Of a DNA stretch of 64,000 nucleotides, positions 45,260 to 54,484 are shown piece by piece (the stretch's first letter is position 1; each line of letters opens with the position of its first letter). Source of the DNA: an uncultured Collinsella sp. (GTDB taxonomy: Bacteria > Actinomycetota > Coriobacteriia > Coriobacteriales > Coriobacteriaceae); contig UQMK01000006.1 of the NCBI GenBank assembly GCA_900542085.1, positions 1-64,000 of the forward strand, written 5' to 3'. The notes below the pieces were generated by a model. It was given only the letters and a program-made list of their open reading frames with translations, ran no database searches and was not told where the DNA came from. The translations under genes and the position numbers were made by a program.

Positions 45260-45985
45260 TTAAACAGGCTTCTTGTTAAGAATCACGCCGTTGGTGGTGT
45301 AGCCCATGCGGTCGAGCGCCTCGAGTGCAGCGGCCCCCTCGGCCTCCTTCTTGGAGGAACCGGTGCCGCGGCCCTGGCGAATACCGTCGATGAGCACCAC
45401 AGCGGTAAAGGTGGGCGCATGTGCGGGGCCCTCGGAGCCGACCAGCTTATACGCGGGAGGCTCGTGGCCGTCTGCCTGCACGCACTCCTGCAAGAACGAC
45501 TTGGGGTTCGCGGGGTGCTCGGCACGCTCGGTGGCCAGGTGCGGCTTAAGCGTACGGTGGATGAACTCCGCCGCCGCATCCCAACCGGCATCCAGATACA
45601 ACGCGCCCACGAGCGACTCGTAAACGTTCTCAAGCGCCGAGTGCAGGCCGCGCGCGCCGGTACCGGTCTCGGAGGCGCCAAAGATGATGATGTCGTCGAT
45701 ACCCAGCTCGTGCGACACCTCGGACAGCGTGGCGCCCGAAACAAGGGACACCTTCAGGCGTGTGAGCTTGCCCTCGTCAAACTCGGGATAGGACTCAAAG
45801 AGCGAACGGGCCACCACGGCGCCCAAAATGGAATCGCCCAAAAATTCAAGGCGCTCATAGCTGGCAGAGACCGGCAGGCCCTCGACGGCCGAGGGATGCG
45901 TGAGCGCCGCGCGCAGCAGCACCTTGTTATTGAACTCATGGCCCAGGATCTCCTGGGCACGCGTGAGTCGTTCAGACAAAGCCAA
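45260..45985 (-). CDS. rnc: Ribonuclease III
   Basis: Double-strand-specific endoribonuclease for rRNA and mRNA processing. The 241-residue protein has the catalytic signature RLEFLGDSILG with the second acidic site ENVYESLVGALYLDAG. A C-terminal dsRNA-binding domain follows (about 165-232, ending GTGSSKKEAEGAAALEALD). The start is TTG at 45985, supported by AGGAGG eight bases upstream. It sits between acpP and smc, a common order. Confidence 0.95.
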   Translation of the reverse strand: MALSERLTRAQEILGHEFNNKVLLRAALTHPSAVEGLPVSASYERLEFLGDSILGAVVARSLFESYPEFDEGKLTRLKVSLVSGATLSEVSHELGIDDIIIFGASETGTGARGLHSALENVYESLVGALYLDAGWDAAAEFIHRTLKPHLATERAEHPANPKSFLQECVQADGHEPPAYKLVGSEGPAHAPTFTAVVLIDGIRQGRGTGSSKKEAEGAAALEALDRMGYTTNGVILNKKPV

Positions 45986-45988
45986 GAC

Positions 45989-46231
45989 TTAGGCCTCCTT
46001 GGCGTTTTCGATCGCGTCGACGGCGTCGGCGACAGAGTTGAGCGACAGCAGGGTCTCGTCATCGATTTCGAGGTCGAACTCGTCCTCGATGGCCGTCACC
46101 AACTGCAGACGCTCGAGCGAATCGGCATCGAGATCGTCAAAAGTGGTCTCGTCGCTAATGTCGGCGACATCGACGCCCAGCACGTCAGCGGCAATTTCGG
46201 CGATCTTATCGAAGATTTCGGAGCGGTCCAT
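45989..46231 (-). CDS. acpP: Acyl carrier protein
   Basis: Carries growing fatty acyl chains on a phosphopantetheine arm attached at Ser38 of the DSL motif (DADSLERLQL). The 80-residue protein is strongly acidic and four-helical as expected. GAGGAAG precedes the ATG. Its neighbours are plsX upstream and rnc downstream, tying phospholipid synthesis to this operon. Confidence 0.95.
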   Translation of the reverse strand: MDRSEIFDKIAEIAADVLGVDVADISDETTFDDLDADSLERLQLVTAIEDEFDLEIDDETLLSLNSVADAVDAIENAKEA

Positions 46232-46273
46232 AGCGCTTCCTCTCGTATGTCATGGAACACAACACAACACGGC

Positions 46274-46305
46274 AATCGGAGCCGCGTTGCAATACGGCTC
46301 CGATT
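46274..46305. other. Hairpin between plsX and acpP
   Basis: A perfect 11-bp stem (46274-46284 with 46295-46305) and a 10-base loop in the 114-bp gap. There is no T-run. It could be a weak terminator or mRNA-stability element. Confidence 0.45.
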
Positions 46306-46345
46306 CTACCCCACACGGTACAAGTTGAGCCACGTAACGGGGCTC

Positions 46346-47365
46346 TTACAAAACGATACCGTCCATGGAATTGGCAACGTCCTGGACAAGCCCGGCACGT
46401 ACGGCCTGGGCCGCGGCAAGCGTACCGTTCTTGACGGCCTCGACCGACGTGGCACCGTGGCCGATCAACACGACACCGCGCAGGCCCAGCAGGATCGCGC
46501 CGCCCTTGGCGTCGCCCGAAAGTTTGGCTTTGATCTCGCGCATCTGCTTTTTGATGAGCAGTGCGGCGATCTTGGTGCCGAGCGAGGACATAAAGGCACC
46601 CTTGAGCTCCTGCAACAAAAACTTGGCAGCGCCTTCGGTGGCCTTGAGCGCGATGTTGCCCGACATGCCATCGGCGACCACGACGTCAAAATTACCCGAC
46701 GTAAGATCGGTGCCCTCGCAGTTGCCCACAAAGCCGGGAACAGCGGCCTTCATGGCCGGGAAGCACGACTTGGTAAAGTTGGAGCCCTTCTCGTCCTCGG
46801 TGCCGTTGGCAAGCAGGCCCACGCGAGGATGCTCGATGCCCAAAACCACGCGGGCATAGGCAGCACCCATCTGGGCGAAGCGCACCATATCGTCCACCGT
46901 GACATCGGGATTGGCGCCCATATCGCACAGCACCGTCAGGCCACCGGCACGATTGGGCAGTGCGTTGGTCAAGCACGGACGGACCGGCTGCTTCTTGCCC
47001 TCTGCCAAATACCTAAACGGCGTGACGTAGGCCGTGGCGGCAGCGGTCATGGCGCCGGTGGAGCCGGCAGAGAAAAACGCGTCCGCATTGCCCTTCTTAA
47101 TGGCACGGCATGCAAGCACGATCGAGGACTTGCGCTTAGTCATCACGGCACGGATGGGATCGTCCTCCATGCTGATGACGTCGGGGGCCTCCAGAGCCTC
47201 CACGCGGGCATGCGCTGCGGCAAAGGGGTTGACGATTTCGGCGGGACCGACGGCCAAGACCTCGATCTCGGGATCTGCCGCAAGCGCAGCCTCGATACCG
47301 TCGAGGACAACCTGGGGCTTCTCGTCTCCGCCCACAACGTCTACACAAACGCGAACGTTACTCAT
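46346..47365 (-). CDS. plsX: Phosphate acyltransferase PlsX
   Basis: Makes acyl-phosphate from acyl-ACP for phosphatidic acid synthesis with PlsY. The 339-residue protein begins RVCVDVVGGDEKPQVVLDG (family DxxGGD), and contains SAGSTGAMTAAATAYV and LADGTED/GNCEGTD-like segments. AAGGAG precedes the ATG. It lies between rpmF and acpP, the conserved rpmF-plsX-acpP order. Confidence 0.95.
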   Translation of the reverse strand: MSNVRVCVDVVGGDEKPQVVLDGIEAALAADPEIEVLAVGPAEIVNPFAAAHARVEALEAPDVISMEDDPIRAVMTKRKSSIVLACRAIKKGNADAFFSAGSTGAMTAAATAYVTPFRYLAEGKKQPVRPCLTNALPNRAGGLTVLCDMGANPDVTVDDMVRFAQMGAAYARVVLGIEHPRVGLLANGTEDEKGSNFTKSCFPAMKAAVPGFVGNCEGTDLTSGNFDVVVADGMSGNIALKATEGAAKFLLQELKGAFMSSLGTKIAALLIKKQMREIKAKLSGDAKGGAILLGLRGVVLIGHGATSVEAVKNGTLAAAQAVRAGLVQDVANSMDGIVL

Positions 47366-47453
47366 TTCATATGCTCCTTATACAAAAATGGCCGACTCAT
47401 TGAGCCGGCCATTGTGGTTCCAGTTGGAACGGCATCGTATCCAGAGTATACAG

Positions 47454-47633
47454 TTACTCGGTAACGATAACCTCGCGGTCCTTGTAGAAACCGCAGCTGG
47501 GGCACACGTGGTGCGGGAGCTTAACAGCGCCGCAACGGGGGCACGTGGACTGAGCCGCAGCCGAGATCTTCATGTTGGCGGAACGACGGGTATGGGTGCG
47601 GATACGACCCTGCTTTTGTTTAGGTACGGGCAT
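47454..47633 (-). CDS. rpmF: 50S ribosomal protein L32
   Basis: A 59-residue ribosomal protein starting MPVPKQKQGRIRTHTRRS, with a four-cysteine zinc ribbon (CPRC ... CPSC) near the middle. It is the zinc-binding form. AAGGAAGG precedes the ATG. It is followed by plsX and preceded by the DUF177 gene, the classic yceD-rpmF-plsX arrangement. Confidence 0.95.
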   Translation of the reverse strand: MPVPKQKQGRIRTHTRRSANMKISAAAQSTCPRCGAVKLPHHVCPSCGFYKDREVIVTE

Positions 47634-47697
47634 AGTGACCTTCCTTATGAACTATCCAGTGTGGCGATTACGCGCAAGTAGCGATACTACCACAGTT

Positions 47698-48252
47698 TTA
47701 CTCGTCAAGCTTGAGATTCTTCAATGCTGCAAATGGATTTTCCGTGGCAGCGGCCCATTCGGCCTCCGCCTTGGCGGCGCAATCACATTGCTCGACGTTG
47801 AGATTGATGCCGCAGGTGGGGCAAAGGCCGCGGCAATCGGGCTTGCACAGGACAACGAACGGCGTGTCCATGACGACCGCGTCGTTGATGGGCTCGCCCA
47901 GATCGACAATGCGATCCTCGCCCAGCAACTCATAGCCGTCTTCGTAGGCCTCGGGGTCCTCGGGCTCGTTAAAGAGGTAGAACTCCTCGATCTCGCCTGC
48001 GATATCAAACGATGCGGGCTCCAGGCAGCGATCGCACTCGCCGGTGGCGTGAGCGCGGACCATGCCCGAAAGCAGAACACCGGTACCGGCGTTGGTAAAG
48101 ACCACGTCGTAGGAAATGCCGTCCTGCAGCAGGTACTCCTTCTCGCCCACCGTGTAGGTGGCGACATCGACCTTGCCGGTCAGCGGATAAGAGTCTCCGG
48201 GAAACTCGAGCTGCTCGGAAAGATCGACGGTTACGCTCGGGAACTCAGCCAT
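47698..48252 (-). CDS. DUF177 (YceD) family protein
   Basis: A 184-residue YceD-family protein, known for its fixed location before rpmF and proposed to act in 23S rRNA/ribosome metabolism. It contains paired cysteines ECDRCLEP in the middle and CKPDCRGLCPTCG near the C-terminus, typical of the family. The ATG at 48252 overlaps the upstream gene's stop (TAATG), so the two are coupled. Confidence 0.9.
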   Translation of the reverse strand: MAEFPSVTVDLSEQLEFPGDSYPLTGKVDVATYTVGEKEYLLQDGISYDVVFTNAGTGVLLSGMVRAHATGECDRCLEPASFDIAGEIEEFYLFNEPEDPEAYEDGYELLGEDRIVDLGEPINDAVVMDTPFVVLCKPDCRGLCPTCGINLNVEQCDCAAKAEAEWAAATENPFAALKNLKLDE

Positions 48253-48749
48253 TACCACTGACCGTTCTGCTGGGCGGCGCCCTCGTTGAGCTGCTGACGG
48301 CAACGAGTGACGGTGCCGGTCAGACTCTTAAGGTTCTCCTCGAGGTGCGTAAAGACCTGCTCGGCGTAATCCTCGGCGGCATAACGCGTCTCGCGCTCGT
48401 ACTGCTGGGCACGGTCGCGGATGTCGTCGGCCTGCTGCTGGGCTAAGCGGACGATCTCCTGCTCACCGGCAATGGTGAGCGCCTGCTGCTGAGCATCGGC
48501 AATGATGGAATCGGCCTGTGCGGCGGCGGAAGCCATAAGCTCCTCGCGCTCTTTGAGGATACGGCGGGACTTCTGCCACTCCTCGGGATAGCTCATGCGG
48601 ATCTCATCGAGGATGTTAAAGAAGACGTCGGCGTCGATAACCTTCATCTGGGCGTTCTTGCCGAACGGCGTCTTAGCCTCTTCGATGAGCCCCTCGAGCT
48701 CGTCGACAAGACTCACGATCCTGTCGCCAGGAAAATTCTCGCCCGGCAT
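48252..48749 (-). CDS. Coiled-coil protein (DivIVA/ATP-synthase-b-like), unknown role
   Basis: A 165-residue, mostly helical protein with a short acidic N-terminal region and a long coiled coil (about 65-150) rich in Glu, Gln, Arg and Ala. It has no membrane helix. The N-terminal VVIDADVFFNILDEIRMSYPEEW-like patch (residues 35-60) is a pattern seen in actinobacterial coiled-coil proteins next to coaD. AAGGAG precedes the ATG. It is coupled to the YceD gene. I cannot assign a function. Confidence 0.7.
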   Translation of the reverse strand: MPGENFPGDRIVSLVDELEGLIEEAKTPFGKNAQMKVIDADVFFNILDEIRMSYPEEWQKSRRILKEREELMASAAAQADSIIADAQQQALTIAGEQEIVRLAQQQADDIRDRAQQYERETRYAAEDYAEQVFTHLEENLKSLTGTVTRCRQQLNEGAAQQNGQW

Positions 48750-48817
48750 CCGGTCTCCTTTCATAGGTAACATATCATCGTGTTAGTTTACCACATGCCA
48801 CCAGGCAATAAAAAACG

Positions 48818-49315
48818 TCACGAAAAGCGATGTTTGAGCGCTTCGACCACGTTGGGCGGCACAAACGTCGACACGTCGCTGCCAAGCGACGCGATCTGGC
48901 GCACCACCGAACTCGAGATATAGCCGTACTGCGGAGCACTCATGACAAAGATGGACTCCAACTCGCTATCCAGGCGATAGTTGAGGTCGGCCTGCTGCAA
49001 CTCGTACTCAAAGTCGGTCATGGCGCGCAGGCCCTTAACGACGGCACCTGCCCCCTGTTCACGTGCAAAGTCGACCAGCAGACCGGTGAAAGGCAGTACC
49101 TCGATGCCGTCCAAATCGCCGAGGGCCTCGCGGGCCAGCGCCACGCGCTCGTCGAGCATAAAGGTGGTGCCCACGCCGTTTTTACCCTGTGATTCGGCCA
49201 CGGCGACAATCACGCTGGGAAAGATGCGGCGGGCTCGGCGAATCACGTCAATGTGGCCAAAAGTGATGGGATCGAAGGTGCCCGGGACGATTACGCGGTT
49301 GATGGTGTCATTCAT
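48818..49315 (-). CDS. coaD: Phosphopantetheine adenylyltransferase
   Basis: Fourth step of coenzyme A synthesis, converting phosphopantetheine to dephospho-CoA. The 165-residue protein has the nucleotidylyl-transferase motif GTFDPITFGH and the C-terminal YGYISSSVVRQIA. Length is normal. The ATG at 49315 follows GGAGG. Longer starts inside rsmD are rejected. It overlaps rsmD by 8 bases, the usual rsmD-coaD pair. Confidence 0.95.
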   Translation of the reverse strand: MNDTINRVIVPGTFDPITFGHIDVIRRARRIFPSVIVAVAESQGKNGVGTTFMLDERVALAREALGDLDGIEVLPFTGLLVDFAREQGAGAVVKGLRAMTDFEYELQQADLNYRLDSELESIFVMSAPQYGYISSSVVRQIASLGSDVSTFVPPNVVEALKHRFS

Positions 49316-49952
49316 GGGTGTCCTCCGAAGGCACATCCTCGTCATTTTCGTTCTCGTCAGCATGGTCGTTCTCGTCCTCGACCACCCAGCGCAGCAAGTC
49401 AACCGAGGTAATGCCGTAGCGCTTCTCTCGCACGGTCTTAAAACAAGCCGGATGAGCACCTACATCGGCTGCGGCATGCTCAAAAAGGGCAAAGGCCCCG
49501 GGCGCCAGCAGTCCCTGCTGGGAAAGATTTTGCAGCAGCTCCTCGACCGGCTCGGCGCCAAAGGCATAGGGCGGGTCGAGCAAGATCAGGTCAAAGGGAC
49601 CACCCGGCACACGGCCGCGCGAAGCGCTCGCCAGCACATCGCCGGTAACGACACGCCAACGCGAGCGGTCGCGGCACAGCGACTCAATATTCTTGGTGAT
49701 CAGACGGGCGGCATTGCGATCGATCTCGAACGTGGTGAGCGAGCGGGCGCCACGCGAGAGCATCTCGATTCCCAGGGCGCCGGAGCCGCCAAAGGCGTCC
49801 AGCACGCGGACCTCGTCCAGATCGAAGTCGAACGCCGACATGACCATGGACGCGCATGCCTCGCGCACGCGATCGGTCGTGGGACGGGTGACATCGCGCC
49901 CACGCGGCTCTTCGATCTTGCGGCCACGCCATTCACCGCCGATGATTCTCAT
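49308..49952 (-). CDS. rsmD: 16S rRNA (guanine966-N2)-methyltransferase RsmD
   Basis: Methylates G966 of 16S rRNA. The 214-residue protein starts RIIGGEWRGRKIE, has the SAM site FGGSGALGIEMLSRG and catalytic LLDPPYA. A C-terminal acidic extension rich in Asp/Glu/Asn (about residues 190-214) is longer than usual. It overlaps recG by four bases and coaD by 8 bases. Confidence 0.93.
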   Translation of the reverse strand: MRIIGGEWRGRKIEEPRGRDVTRPTTDRVREACASMVMSAFDFDLDEVRVLDAFGGSGALGIEMLSRGARSLTTFEIDRNAARLITKNIESLCRDRSRWRVVTGDVLASASRGRVPGGPFDLILLDPPYAFGAEPVEELLQNLSQQGLLAPGAFALFEHAAADVGAHPACFKTVREKRYGITSVDLLRWVVEDENDHADENENDEDVPSEDTHE

Positions 49953-52126
49953 CCTCCGCTGACCTCCTTAAAGATATGTCGATAACGCATGGCGACCGCG
50001 TCGCGCAAGGGGCGCGTCGCCACGGAGTCAAGGTTGCAAGCATACCGCAAGAGCTCGACCGCGTCCAAATGGGCCCATTCGATAAGATCCTCGTCGGCGT
50101 CCAGGTCCACAAAGCGCAGGGTCACGCCGCCGTGCTGGCGGTAGCCCAGGATCTCGCCCTCGTGGCGCAGGCGCAGGTCCATCTGGGCGAGCGCAAAGCC
50201 GTCAGAGGTCTTTTCGAGCGACTGGAGACGGTCTTGTGCCGCCGACGCGCCACCGTTGCCCTTGGAGTGCGTCATGACCAGGCAGGTGCCCGACACGCTG
50301 CCACGGCCCACGCGACCGCGCAGCTGGTGCAGGGCCGCCAATCCAAAGCGCTCGCCGTTCTCGATGACCATGACGGTGGCGTTGGGCACGTCGACGCCTA
50401 CCTCGACCACCGTGGTCGATACGAGCACATCGATCTCACCTCGCTTGAAGGCGTCGATCACACGGTCCTTCTCCCCCGCCGGCATGCGGCCGTGAAGGCG
50501 CTCGATGGTAAGTCCCGGCAACGCCAGGCGAAGGCGGTCGAACTCGGTTGCCGTATCGTGCAGCGGCACGGGTACGGTCACGTGGCCCTCGTCGTCGCGG
50601 GCGATACCAGGGACATCCTCAAGCTCATCAGCCGAGTCGCTCGGCTCCACAAGCGGGCAGATCACATATGCCTGCTGACCTTTTGCATGCGCCTCGCGAA
50701 TGGCGCCGTAGGCAAGGTCGCGGCTCGACTCGGTGAGCACGCGTGTCGTAACGCCCGCTCCCGGAACAGGTCGATGGCGGATGATGCTCGTGTCCAGGTC
50801 GCCGTAGACCGAGAGCGCCAGCGTACGCGGGATGGGCGTCGCCGTCATGACGAGCAGGTCGGCACCCGGCCCCTTGGCACGCAGGGCATTGCGCTGGCCC
50901 ACACCAAAGCGGTGCTGCTCGTCGATGACGACAAGCGACAGATGCTTAAACGCCACATTGTCCGATAGGACCGCATGGGTGCCAAAGAGCACGTCGAGCT
51001 CGCCCGATTCCAGCTGCGCATGGATCTGCACGCGCTCGGCCGCCGGCGTGGCGCCCGTCAGGAGCGCCCAGGACATGCCAGCCTGCGAGAGCAAGGGGCC
51101 GGTCTTATCGGCATATTGACGCGCCAGCACGCCCGTAGGCGCCATAACGCAGGACTGAGTGCCCGAATCGGCCGCGACAGCCAGCGCGCAGGCGGCGACG
51201 GCCGTCTTGCCGGTACCAACGTCGCCCAGAAGCAGGCGGTTCATCACGCGCCCGCCATCGCACATGTCGTGCAGGATGTCTTGGAACGCGGCCTCCTGCT
51301 CGTCGCTCAGCGAAAACGGCAGGGCTTCCTTGAGCGCCGCCAGGTGCTCGCCCGCGGCGTGGGCGTAGGGAGCGACTTCGACCAAGCCGCCGTCGTTGCG
51401 CAAGCGCAGCGCCAGCTGCAGGTAGAGGCACTCCTCATAGGCAAGGCGGCGGCGCGCGATATCGCGCTCGGCCATACTCGAGGGAAAGTGAATTGAGCGC
51501 AGCGCACGGGCATTGCTCATCAGGCGGCGCTTTACGCGCAAGCGTGCGGGAATCGGATCGAAGGGATTGCCGACAACCTCGAGCGCGCCGCTAACGATGC
51601 GGCGCATCCACGCCTGGCTCACGCCATCACTCACGTAATGGACCGGCAGAATGGTACCCACGGCACGCCCGCCCTCGAGCTTTTCGAAATGCGGCGAGGC
51701 CATCTGCTTAAAGCCGTAGGCAAACTCGACCTTGCCCATCACAGCCAGACGGTCGCCCTGCTTAAACTGCTGGGCAATCCAGGGCTGACGGAAAAAGGCC
51801 ACTTGCAGCACGCCAGTCTCGTCCACCAGCGAGACCTCGGTCACCTGCATACGCGGGCGGGGCTGCTTTTGGACGACACGATCGACCGTGGCGACAATCG
51901 TGCACACGGTCCCGATGGGAGCCATCTCGATGGACCAGGAGCGCGTAAAGTCGAGATATCGATGAGGGATATGGAGAAGGAGGTCCCCCACCGTCCGAAT
52001 TCCCAGACGGCGAAGGGCCTCCTCACGTTTACCCGAAACATATTTGAGTCGCGCGATATCCTCGTCGAGCGCATTGCTCTGGGCAAAGCGCTCCGAGACG
52101 CGCGGCACGGAGCACAGCTCGGACAT
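49949..52126 (-). CDS. recG: ATP-dependent DNA helicase RecG
   Basis: Branch-migration helicase that remodels stalled forks and Holliday junctions. The 725-residue protein has an N-terminal wedge/OB domain (HIPHRYLDF; TVDRVVQKQPRPRMQVTE), helicase motifs I (LLGDVGTGKTAVA), II (DEQH), III (TATPIPRTL), and V-VI (VVEVGVDVPNATVM; QLRGRVGRG). Length is slightly above the family norm (about 680-700). The order recG-rsmD-coaD is conserved. Confidence 0.95.
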   Translation of the reverse strand: MSELCSVPRVSERFAQSNALDEDIARLKYVSGKREEALRRLGIRTVGDLLLHIPHRYLDFTRSWSIEMAPIGTVCTIVATVDRVVQKQPRPRMQVTEVSLVDETGVLQVAFFRQPWIAQQFKQGDRLAVMGKVEFAYGFKQMASPHFEKLEGGRAVGTILPVHYVSDGVSQAWMRRIVSGALEVVGNPFDPIPARLRVKRRLMSNARALRSIHFPSSMAERDIARRRLAYEECLYLQLALRLRNDGGLVEVAPYAHAAGEHLAALKEALPFSLSDEQEAAFQDILHDMCDGGRVMNRLLLGDVGTGKTAVAACALAVAADSGTQSCVMAPTGVLARQYADKTGPLLSQAGMSWALLTGATPAAERVQIHAQLESGELDVLFGTHAVLSDNVAFKHLSLVVIDEQHRFGVGQRNALRAKGPGADLLVMTATPIPRTLALSVYGDLDTSIIRHRPVPGAGVTTRVLTESSRDLAYGAIREAHAKGQQAYVICPLVEPSDSADELEDVPGIARDDEGHVTVPVPLHDTATEFDRLRLALPGLTIERLHGRMPAGEKDRVIDAFKRGEIDVLVSTTVVEVGVDVPNATVMVIENGERFGLAALHQLRGRVGRGSVSGTCLVMTHSKGNGGASAAQDRLQSLEKTSDGFALAQMDLRLRHEGEILGYRQHGGVTLRFVDLDADEDLIEWAHLDAVELLRYACNLDSVATRPLRDAVAMRYRHIFKEVSGG

Positions 52127-52136
52127 GGGCAGATGC

Positions 52137-53798
52137 CTACTCGATCGAGAAGATCACGGGATAGAGCGACTGCTCGCCACGATGGGCGTCGATCTCCAGG
52201 TCGGGCTGAGCCTCCTCGATGGCGTCGACGATCTCCTGGAAGGCCTCATCGGACAGCTCCTCGCCGGCCAGAATCGTCAGCGCGTCGCCCTCCTCTTCCT
52301 CCTGCATGCGGTTAATGCAGTCGAGCGTGACCTGCTTCACATCGGAGCCGACCACGTCGATAGAACCGGCAATGATGCCCATGACGTCACCGGAGTGAAT
52401 CGGAGAGCCGTCAGAGGCGCTGGAATCGCGCACGGCACGGGTAACCTCGCCATCGCGAACCTCGCTGATGGCGTCGACCATGGCAGCGACGGCGTCCTCA
52501 AGCTCGGAATCGGGCAGGACCGCGAACAGCGCGGAGAACGCCTGCGGGACGGTCTTGGTGGGAACGACGGCGACCTTCTTGTCGGTGCAGGCAGAGGCGG
52601 CGGCCTCAGCAGCCATGCGGATGTTGCCGTTATTGGGCAGGATAATGACCGAAGTCGCGTTGACCTGGTCCACCGCGCCGAGCAGGTCGGCGGTCGAGGG
52701 GTTCATGGTCTGGCCACCCGAGACGATCACGTCGACGCCGAGGGACTTGAGGATATCGGCCTCGCCGGAGCCGGCGGCAACGGCGACAAAACCCAGCGCC
52801 TTGGCGGGCTCGGCGGCCTTTTCCTGGTCCTCGTGAATCTTGGCCGTACGGTCGTGGGCCTCCATCTCCATGTTGTGGATAAAGACCTCATAGATCTGAC
52901 CAAGCTGAAGCATGTGCTCGAGCACCAGGTTGGGGGTGTTGGAGTGCACGTGGATCTTGTAGTCGGGATAGGCACCAACGAGCAGCTCACAGTCGCCCAT
53001 AGAGCCCAGAAACTTCAGGCACTCATCCTCGTCAAAGGGAGCATCGGCCTTAAAGAGGAACTCGTTGCAGTAACGGAACTCCGAGCCCTCCCAGTCGTCG
53101 TTGGCCTCGATCTCAACGCGATCAAGGGCGGCGTCGCGGGCAGAGCCGGCGGAATCAAACGTGGCGGAGAAATCCTCGACCACGGTGCTGCGGCCAAGAG
53201 CGGCGGCAACAAAGTTCTCAAGGAAGATGGCAAAGCCAAAGGCGCCGGAGTCTACCACTCCGTTCTCCTTCAGAACGGGCAGCAGGTCGGGCGTGCGGGC
53301 GACGGACTGGTAGGCCTCGACGACGATAGCATCGAGCGCGTCCTCGGCCGAAAACTTCTTCTTTTCGCATTCGTCGGCCTTGGTCGAGACATCACGCAGC
53401 ACCGTGAGAATCGTGCCCTCGATGGGCTTGCGGACGGCCTGGAAGGCGACCTTGACGGCGCGACGGAAGGCGAAGGCGATGTTGGCAGACGTGATGGGCT
53501 CATCGGCAGAGACGAGACCCTCGGCCACGCCGCGCAGGATCTGTGAGGTGATGACGCCGGAGTTGCCGCGGGCACCCATCAGGGATCCGTGGGTGATGGC
53601 GCCGGCGATGGCCTCCATATCGGCATCGGCGGGAAGGGCGGAAAGCTCCTTGGTCACCGAGGCAAGCGTGAGCGACATGTTGGTGCCGGTGTCGCCGTCG
53701 GGTACGGGGAAGACGTTGAGCTTGTTGATCTCCTCGGCCTTGTCGGAAACGGCAGCCGCAGCGATCGGAAAACAGGTGCGAATGGTCTTTGCAATCAT
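52137..53798 (-). CDS. fakA: DAK2-domain protein (FakA-like fatty acid kinase subunit)
   Basis: A 553-residue protein with a DAK2 nucleotide-binding domain (residues 1-200; NVFPVPDGDTGTNMS and MGARGNSGVITSQIL), a middle domain, and a C-terminal domain (about 340-553) with ILPNNGNIRMAA. In Firmicutes FakA phosphorylates fatty acids held by FakB. No fakB gene is in the window, so the partner is inferred to lie elsewhere. Position between an asp23 gene and recG is conserved. Confidence 0.88.
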   Translation of the reverse strand: MIAKTIRTCFPIAAAAVSDKAEEINKLNVFPVPDGDTGTNMSLTLASVTKELSALPADADMEAIAGAITHGSLMGARGNSGVITSQILRGVAEGLVSADEPITSANIAFAFRRAVKVAFQAVRKPIEGTILTVLRDVSTKADECEKKKFSAEDALDAIVVEAYQSVARTPDLLPVLKENGVVDSGAFGFAIFLENFVAAALGRSTVVEDFSATFDSAGSARDAALDRVEIEANDDWEGSEFRYCNEFLFKADAPFDEDECLKFLGSMGDCELLVGAYPDYKIHVHSNTPNLVLEHMLQLGQIYEVFIHNMEMEAHDRTAKIHEDQEKAAEPAKALGFVAVAAGSGEADILKSLGVDVIVSGGQTMNPSTADLLGAVDQVNATSVIILPNNGNIRMAAEAAASACTDKKVAVVPTKTVPQAFSALFAVLPDSELEDAVAAMVDAISEVRDGEVTRAVRDSSASDGSPIHSGDVMGIIAGSIDVVGSDVKQVTLDCINRMQEEEEGDALTILAGEELSDEAFQEIVDAIEEAQPDLEIDAHRGEQSLYPVIFSIE

Positions 53799-53825
53799 GG
53801 GTATTTGAATCTCCGTTTTCGGATG

Positions 53826-54182
53826 CTAGTTCAGACGGCTCTTGAGCGCGTCGATGTGGATGCCGATCTTAAGGCTGGCGGGATCGATCTGGGCGATCTC
53901 CTGCAGGGTAAAGGCAACGGAGCTCGAAAGATTGTGGCAGACGGACTTCATGTTGACGCCGTTCTCGAGCACGACGTGAAGATCGACCGTAAGGCCGTTC
54001 TCGTCGGCGGAGACAAGCACGCCCTTGCGGAGGCGCTGACCGGCAAGCAGGCGCACGCTCTCGGCGCCCTGGAGCTGTTCGGCCATACCGACGACGCCAT
54101 AGCACGTCATCGCGGCATAACCGGCAATATCGGCAATAACGTCGTTCGAGACGCTCAGACTGCCGTTAATGGTCTCAGACAC
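53826..54182 (-). CDS. Asp23/Gls24 family protein (second copy, YloU-like)
   Basis: A 118-residue Asp23-family protein (DVIADIAGYAAMTCYGVVGM ... GLTVDLHVVLENGVNM ... VAFTLQEIAQIDPASLKIGIHID). The start is GTG at 54182 with AAGGAG seven bases upstream. It precedes the DAK2 gene, the same order as yloU-yloV in Bacillus. It is distinct from the efp-linked copy at 7720-8082. Confidence 0.85.
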   Translation of the reverse strand: MSETINGSLSVSNDVIADIAGYAAMTCYGVVGMAEQLQGAESVRLLAGQRLRKGVLVSADENGLTVDLHVVLENGVNMKSVCHNLSSSVAFTLQEIAQIDPASLKIGIHIDALKSRLN

Positions 54183-54340
54183 AAGAATCTCCTTATCTGG
54201 TGCTCGCGGCACCATGTCGTGGGAGCAATCATCGTAATATTCTACAACGAGCGCGCCATGTTGAGGTGGTGGGTCACGGGATTACATCCTCGACACGAAA
54301 TGTTGATATGGCAACGTTCGCGCCAGTCTATCGCGGCAAG

Positions 54341-54372
54341 AAAAAACCCGCCGCATAAGCGACGGGTTTTAC
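54341..54372 (-). terminator. Terminator of the tRNA-Asn pair
   Basis: On the minus strand a 10-bp stem (54359-54368 with 54345-54354, one G-T pair) with a 4-base loop, then T6. Confidence 0.8.
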
Positions 54373-54376
54373 AACC

Positions 54377-54451
54377 TGGCTCCCCGGGTAGGACTCGAAC
54401 CTACAACAGCGCGGTTAACAGCCGCGTGCTCTACCATTGAGCTACCGAGGA
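54377..54451 (-). tRNA. tRNA-Asn (GTT), copy 2
   Basis: A 75-base gene with CCA encoded. The acceptor stem TCCTCGG pairs with CCGGGGA, the anticodon loop contains GTT, and the T-arm is GGTTCGAGTCC. It is identical to the copy at 54485-54559 and is separated from it by 33 bases. Confidence 0.95.
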
Positions 54452-54484
54452 ATTTAAAAGCCCAACGGAAAGGGCTGAAAATTC

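Noticed and set aside
44879..47464. 861-residue plus-strand open frame over rnc, acpP and plsX
   Set aside because: It spans several well-supported minus-strand genes and intergenic gaps without any domain.
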